A stretch of 6,641 bases of DNA from Spirochaetia bacterium (GTDB taxonomy: Bacteria; Spirochaetota; Spirochaetia; Treponematales; Breznakiellaceae), in NCBI GenBank assembly GCA_025997495.1, contig BNUR01000150.1:1-6641 (forward strand). The letters run 5' to 3'. Numbering within the stretch: the stretch's first letter is position 1; every line of letters starts with the position of its first letter. Below are positions 4,992 to 6,641 of this stretch, in pieces. The translations under genes were made by a program, and so were the position numbers. Under the pieces are notes generated by a model. The model did no database searches. It was not told where the DNA came from and worked only from the letters and a program-made list of their open reading frames with translations.

Positions 4992-6260
4992 ATGAATATA
5001 TTCTTTCGTGTTATCAACAAACTAATCCCCTACATCAATACCCTTTCCGGAAAGGCCGCAAAAGCCCTGGATCGCGGACGGGGCGCATCCTTCTCCTTGA
5101 AGGCATCTTCCCCCCTGGCGGACCGGCTCTTGGTGGACAGCCTGCGTTTGACGGAGATCCCCTCCCCTACCCACCAGGAGGAGCAGCGGGCGGCCTTTAT
5201 CCTGGAGCGCCTGGGAAACCTGGGTATATCCCCTCAAATGGACGACCACGGCAATATCCTGGTTCGCATTCCCGCCCGTACCCCCCAGGACAATCAGGCC
5301 CTGCTCCTCTTTTCCGACATGGGCTCCAACCACTGGCACCCCCTGGACAGCCTTACCCGGCTGGACTCCCGCTACGCAAAAGGCGCGGGCCTGGCGGACA
5401 TCCTTGGCTGCGCCGCCCTCCTTTCCGTGGCGGAATCCCTCACCGAAAACCGCCTGCAATCCGGCCGGGATGTGGTACTCCTCTTTGCCGCCGGCTCCCT
5501 GGACGACCCCGAAGGCAAGGCCTTTTTCTCCATCTCCGACAACCCCTCCCACTTCCCCTGCGCCGCCATCGGCATCCGGGGCCTTTACCTGGGCTCCGTG
5601 GTAACCAACACCCAGGGCATCTACCGTATCCGTGTCAGCATGGGCCGGGAACAAGCGGACACGGTAAAGGATGATGAGGAAACCGCAGACATCCCGGTGT
5701 CACCCGGCGCCAACCAGGTGGTGGACACCCTTATAAGCACGGCCCGGAAACTTTCGGGGATCACCTGGGATTCCAAGGGGACAACCCATTTCTACATACG
5801 CCGCATCGAGGCAGGCACCGGTTTTGGGCGGGCGCCCCAGGAAGGGATTTTGGAAATAGAGCTGGAATCCTCCGACGGGGCTCAACTGGAAATGGCAATG
5901 AACACCGTAGTGGCTACCGCCAGGGCTTCCGCCCAGGCTTCCGCAGAAAACCCCAAGGCCGGCCCGGCAATCAAAACCGAGGTGAACATCACCTCCTTCA
6001 TCCCGGTAGGGGAACAGAACAACAACCCGGAACTTTTTAAAACCATCCGCAGCGTTATGAAGGATCTCCGCATCCGGCTGCGGGAGGAAAACGGCGCAGA
6101 CCCCTCGGCCATCCTTTCCAACCGGGGCATCCCGTCCTTTTCCATCGGCATTGCCCGGGGCTGGGAGGGACTGAACACTGATACTATCGACATAGCTTCT
6201 ATAGAAAAAGGCCGGCAGCTTATCGAAGCGTTAATCACAAGGATGGGCGCTAATGAATGA
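4992..6260 (+). CDS. M20/M28-type peptidase-like protein with degenerate metal site
   Basis: From the ATG at 4992 the product has 422 residues. AAGGGAG at 4981-4987 supports this start over the GTG at 4977. The order of elements is that of M20 peptidases: LTEIPSPTHQEEQRAAFILERL (53-74), DDHGNILVRIP (84-94), a strand into FSDMGS (107-112), GAGLADILGCAALL (131-144), a strand into LDDPEG (170-175), a lid/dimerisation segment near 200-340, and a C-terminal NRGIPSFSIGIARGWEG (377-393) before NTDTIDIASIEKG. Of the expected ligands, the HxD of strand one reads D109-M-G111, the EE pair reads D171-D172, and the C-terminal His reads Asn395 in my alignment; only D136 matches. It may be a non-catalytic or re-purposed member. 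There is no clear signal peptide. Its stop overlaps the gpgS start by 8 nt, so the two are co-translated. The substrate is unknown. Confidence 0.8.
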   Translation: MNIFFRVINKLIPYINTLSGKAAKALDRGRGASFSLKASSPLADRLLVDSLRLTEIPSPTHQEEQRAAFILERLGNLGISPQMDDHGNILVRIPARTPQDNQALLLFSDMGSNHWHPLDSLTRLDSRYAKGAGLADILGCAALLSVAESLTENRLQSGRDVVLLFAAGSLDDPEGKAFFSISDNPSHFPCAAIGIRGLYLGSVVTNTQGIYRIRVSMGREQADTVKDDEETADIPVSPGANQVVDTLISTARKLSGITWDSKGTTHFYIRRIEAGTGFGRAPQEGILEIELESSDGAQLEMAMNTVVATARASAQASAENPKAGPAIKTEVNITSFIPVGEQNNNPELFKTIRSVMKDLRIRLREENGADPSAILSNRGIPSFSIGIARGWEGLNTDTIDIASIEKGRQLIEALITRMGANE

Positions 6261-6641
6261 AGATGCGTTACTCCAAAAAACCTGGCACCATTCCCGGTTT
6301 TCCGACCTGGCGCGGTTAGTATCGCTGAAAGAAAAAAAAGGCCTCAAGATTTCCCTGGCCTTCCCCACCCTGAACGAAGAAGCCACCATCGGCAAAGAAA
6401 TCCTGGTGATGCGCACCGAACTGATGGATCGCTACCCCCTGCTGGACGAAATCGCAGTGATCGATTCCTCCTCCACCGACAACACCCGGAAGATGGCGGA
6501 ACACTACGGCGCGCGGGTCTTCGAGTCCAAAGGCATACTCAGCAAATACGGCAGCTACCGGGGCAAGGGGGAAAATCTCTGGAAGAGCCTTTACGTGCTG
6601 GAGGGGGACATCATCGTCTGGGTGGACGCGGACATTTCCAA
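6253..6641 (+). CDS. gpgS: Glucosyl-3-phosphoglycerate synthase (GT81), N-terminal part
   Basis: The first 129 residues are visible; the gene runs off the right edge. It starts with ATG inside the last codons of the preceding gene (ATGAATGA overlap), with AAGGATGG (6238-6245) as ribosome binding site. The GT-A nucleotide-sugar fold is clear: FPTLNEE (37-43), IDSSSTDNT (70-78), GKGENLWKSL (104-113) and the metal-binding DAD (125-127) after a hydrophobic strand. The GKGENLW motif and the 'S.STD.T' loop point to family GT81, which transfers glucose from an NDP-glucose to 3-phosphoglycerate to give glucosyl-3-phosphoglycerate, precursor of the compatible solute glucosylglycerate and of glycolipids or polysaccharides. 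It is cytoplasmic. A mannosyl-3-phosphoglycerate synthase or another GT2-like enzyme is less likely. Family members are roughly 300-400 residues, so most of the catalytic domain lies outside. No phosphatase partner is seen yet. Confidence 0.87.
   Translation, partial: MNEDALLQKTWHHSRFSDLARLVSLKEKKGLKISLAFPTLNEEATIGKEILVMRTELMDRYPLLDEIAVIDSSSTDNTRKMAEHYGARVFESKGILSKYGSYRGKGENLWKSLYVLEGDIIVWVDADIS

Noticed and set aside
5022..5654. 210-residue minus-strand frame
   Set aside because: It is antisense to the M20-like gene. Long spurious frames are expected opposite GC-rich coding sequence, and it shows no domain.
4904..5674. 256-residue plus-strand frame
   Set aside because: It is a frame-shifted reading through the divergent promoter and the M20-like gene, very rich in Pro, Gly and Arg, with no motif.

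Overview
The window looks like chromosomal DNA from a spirochaete, probably a treponeme of the termite-gut type. This is an inference from gene content: a Rpn/PD-(D/E)XK-type gene, a Cro/C1-type regulator ending in an NEEWLKTG-like segment, a lipoprotein paired with a small beta-barrel protein, a CBS-SpoIIE phosphatase, a GT81 glycosyltransferase, and dispersed 'CGTG..CGTGGTT' hairpin repeats. No rRNA or tRNA gene is present to confirm it. Coding regions from about 3.6 kb onward are GC-rich, while the intergenic regions on the left are more AT-rich.

Layout. (1) Positions 1-385, minus: 5' part of a PD-(D/E)XK nuclease/transposase-like gene that runs off the left edge. (2) 386-932: no convincing gene. 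It holds a 31-bp-arm hairpin repeat, a degenerate second copy of half of that repeat, and a terminator-like palindrome. (3) 1950-933, minus: a lipoprotein and a signal-peptide beta-barrel protein 13 nt apart, with a run of seven G just before the second start. (4) 2305-2406: two back-to-back promoters with good consensus, one reading left into a small unrecognised ORF (2296-2102) and one reading right into an xre-type regulator (2406-2753, TTG start). (5) 2754-3032: a very GC-rich gap between convergent genes, folded around a 14-bp perfect inverted repeat that encloses several hairpins. (6) 4933-3033, minus: a CBS-pair plus SpoIIE/PP2C phosphatase followed 59 nt later by a gamma-glutamylcyclotransferase-like protein with an unusual N-terminal extension. 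(7) 4992-6641, plus: an M20-peptidase-like protein whose metal ligands appear replaced, overlapping by 8 nt the start of a glucosyl-3-phosphoglycerate synthase (GT81) that runs off the right edge.

Genes likely to work together: the lipoprotein and barrel protein (cell envelope); the phosphatase and the cyclotransferase-like gene (same strand, possibly co-transcribed); the M20-like protein and GpgS (translationally coupled by overlap). The most unusual items are the M20-like protein with a degenerate metal site coupled to gpgS, the nested GC-rich palindromic element at 2800-2981, and the compact divergent promoter between the small ORF and the regulator. I see no CRISPR array, tRNA, rRNA or complete insertion sequence.
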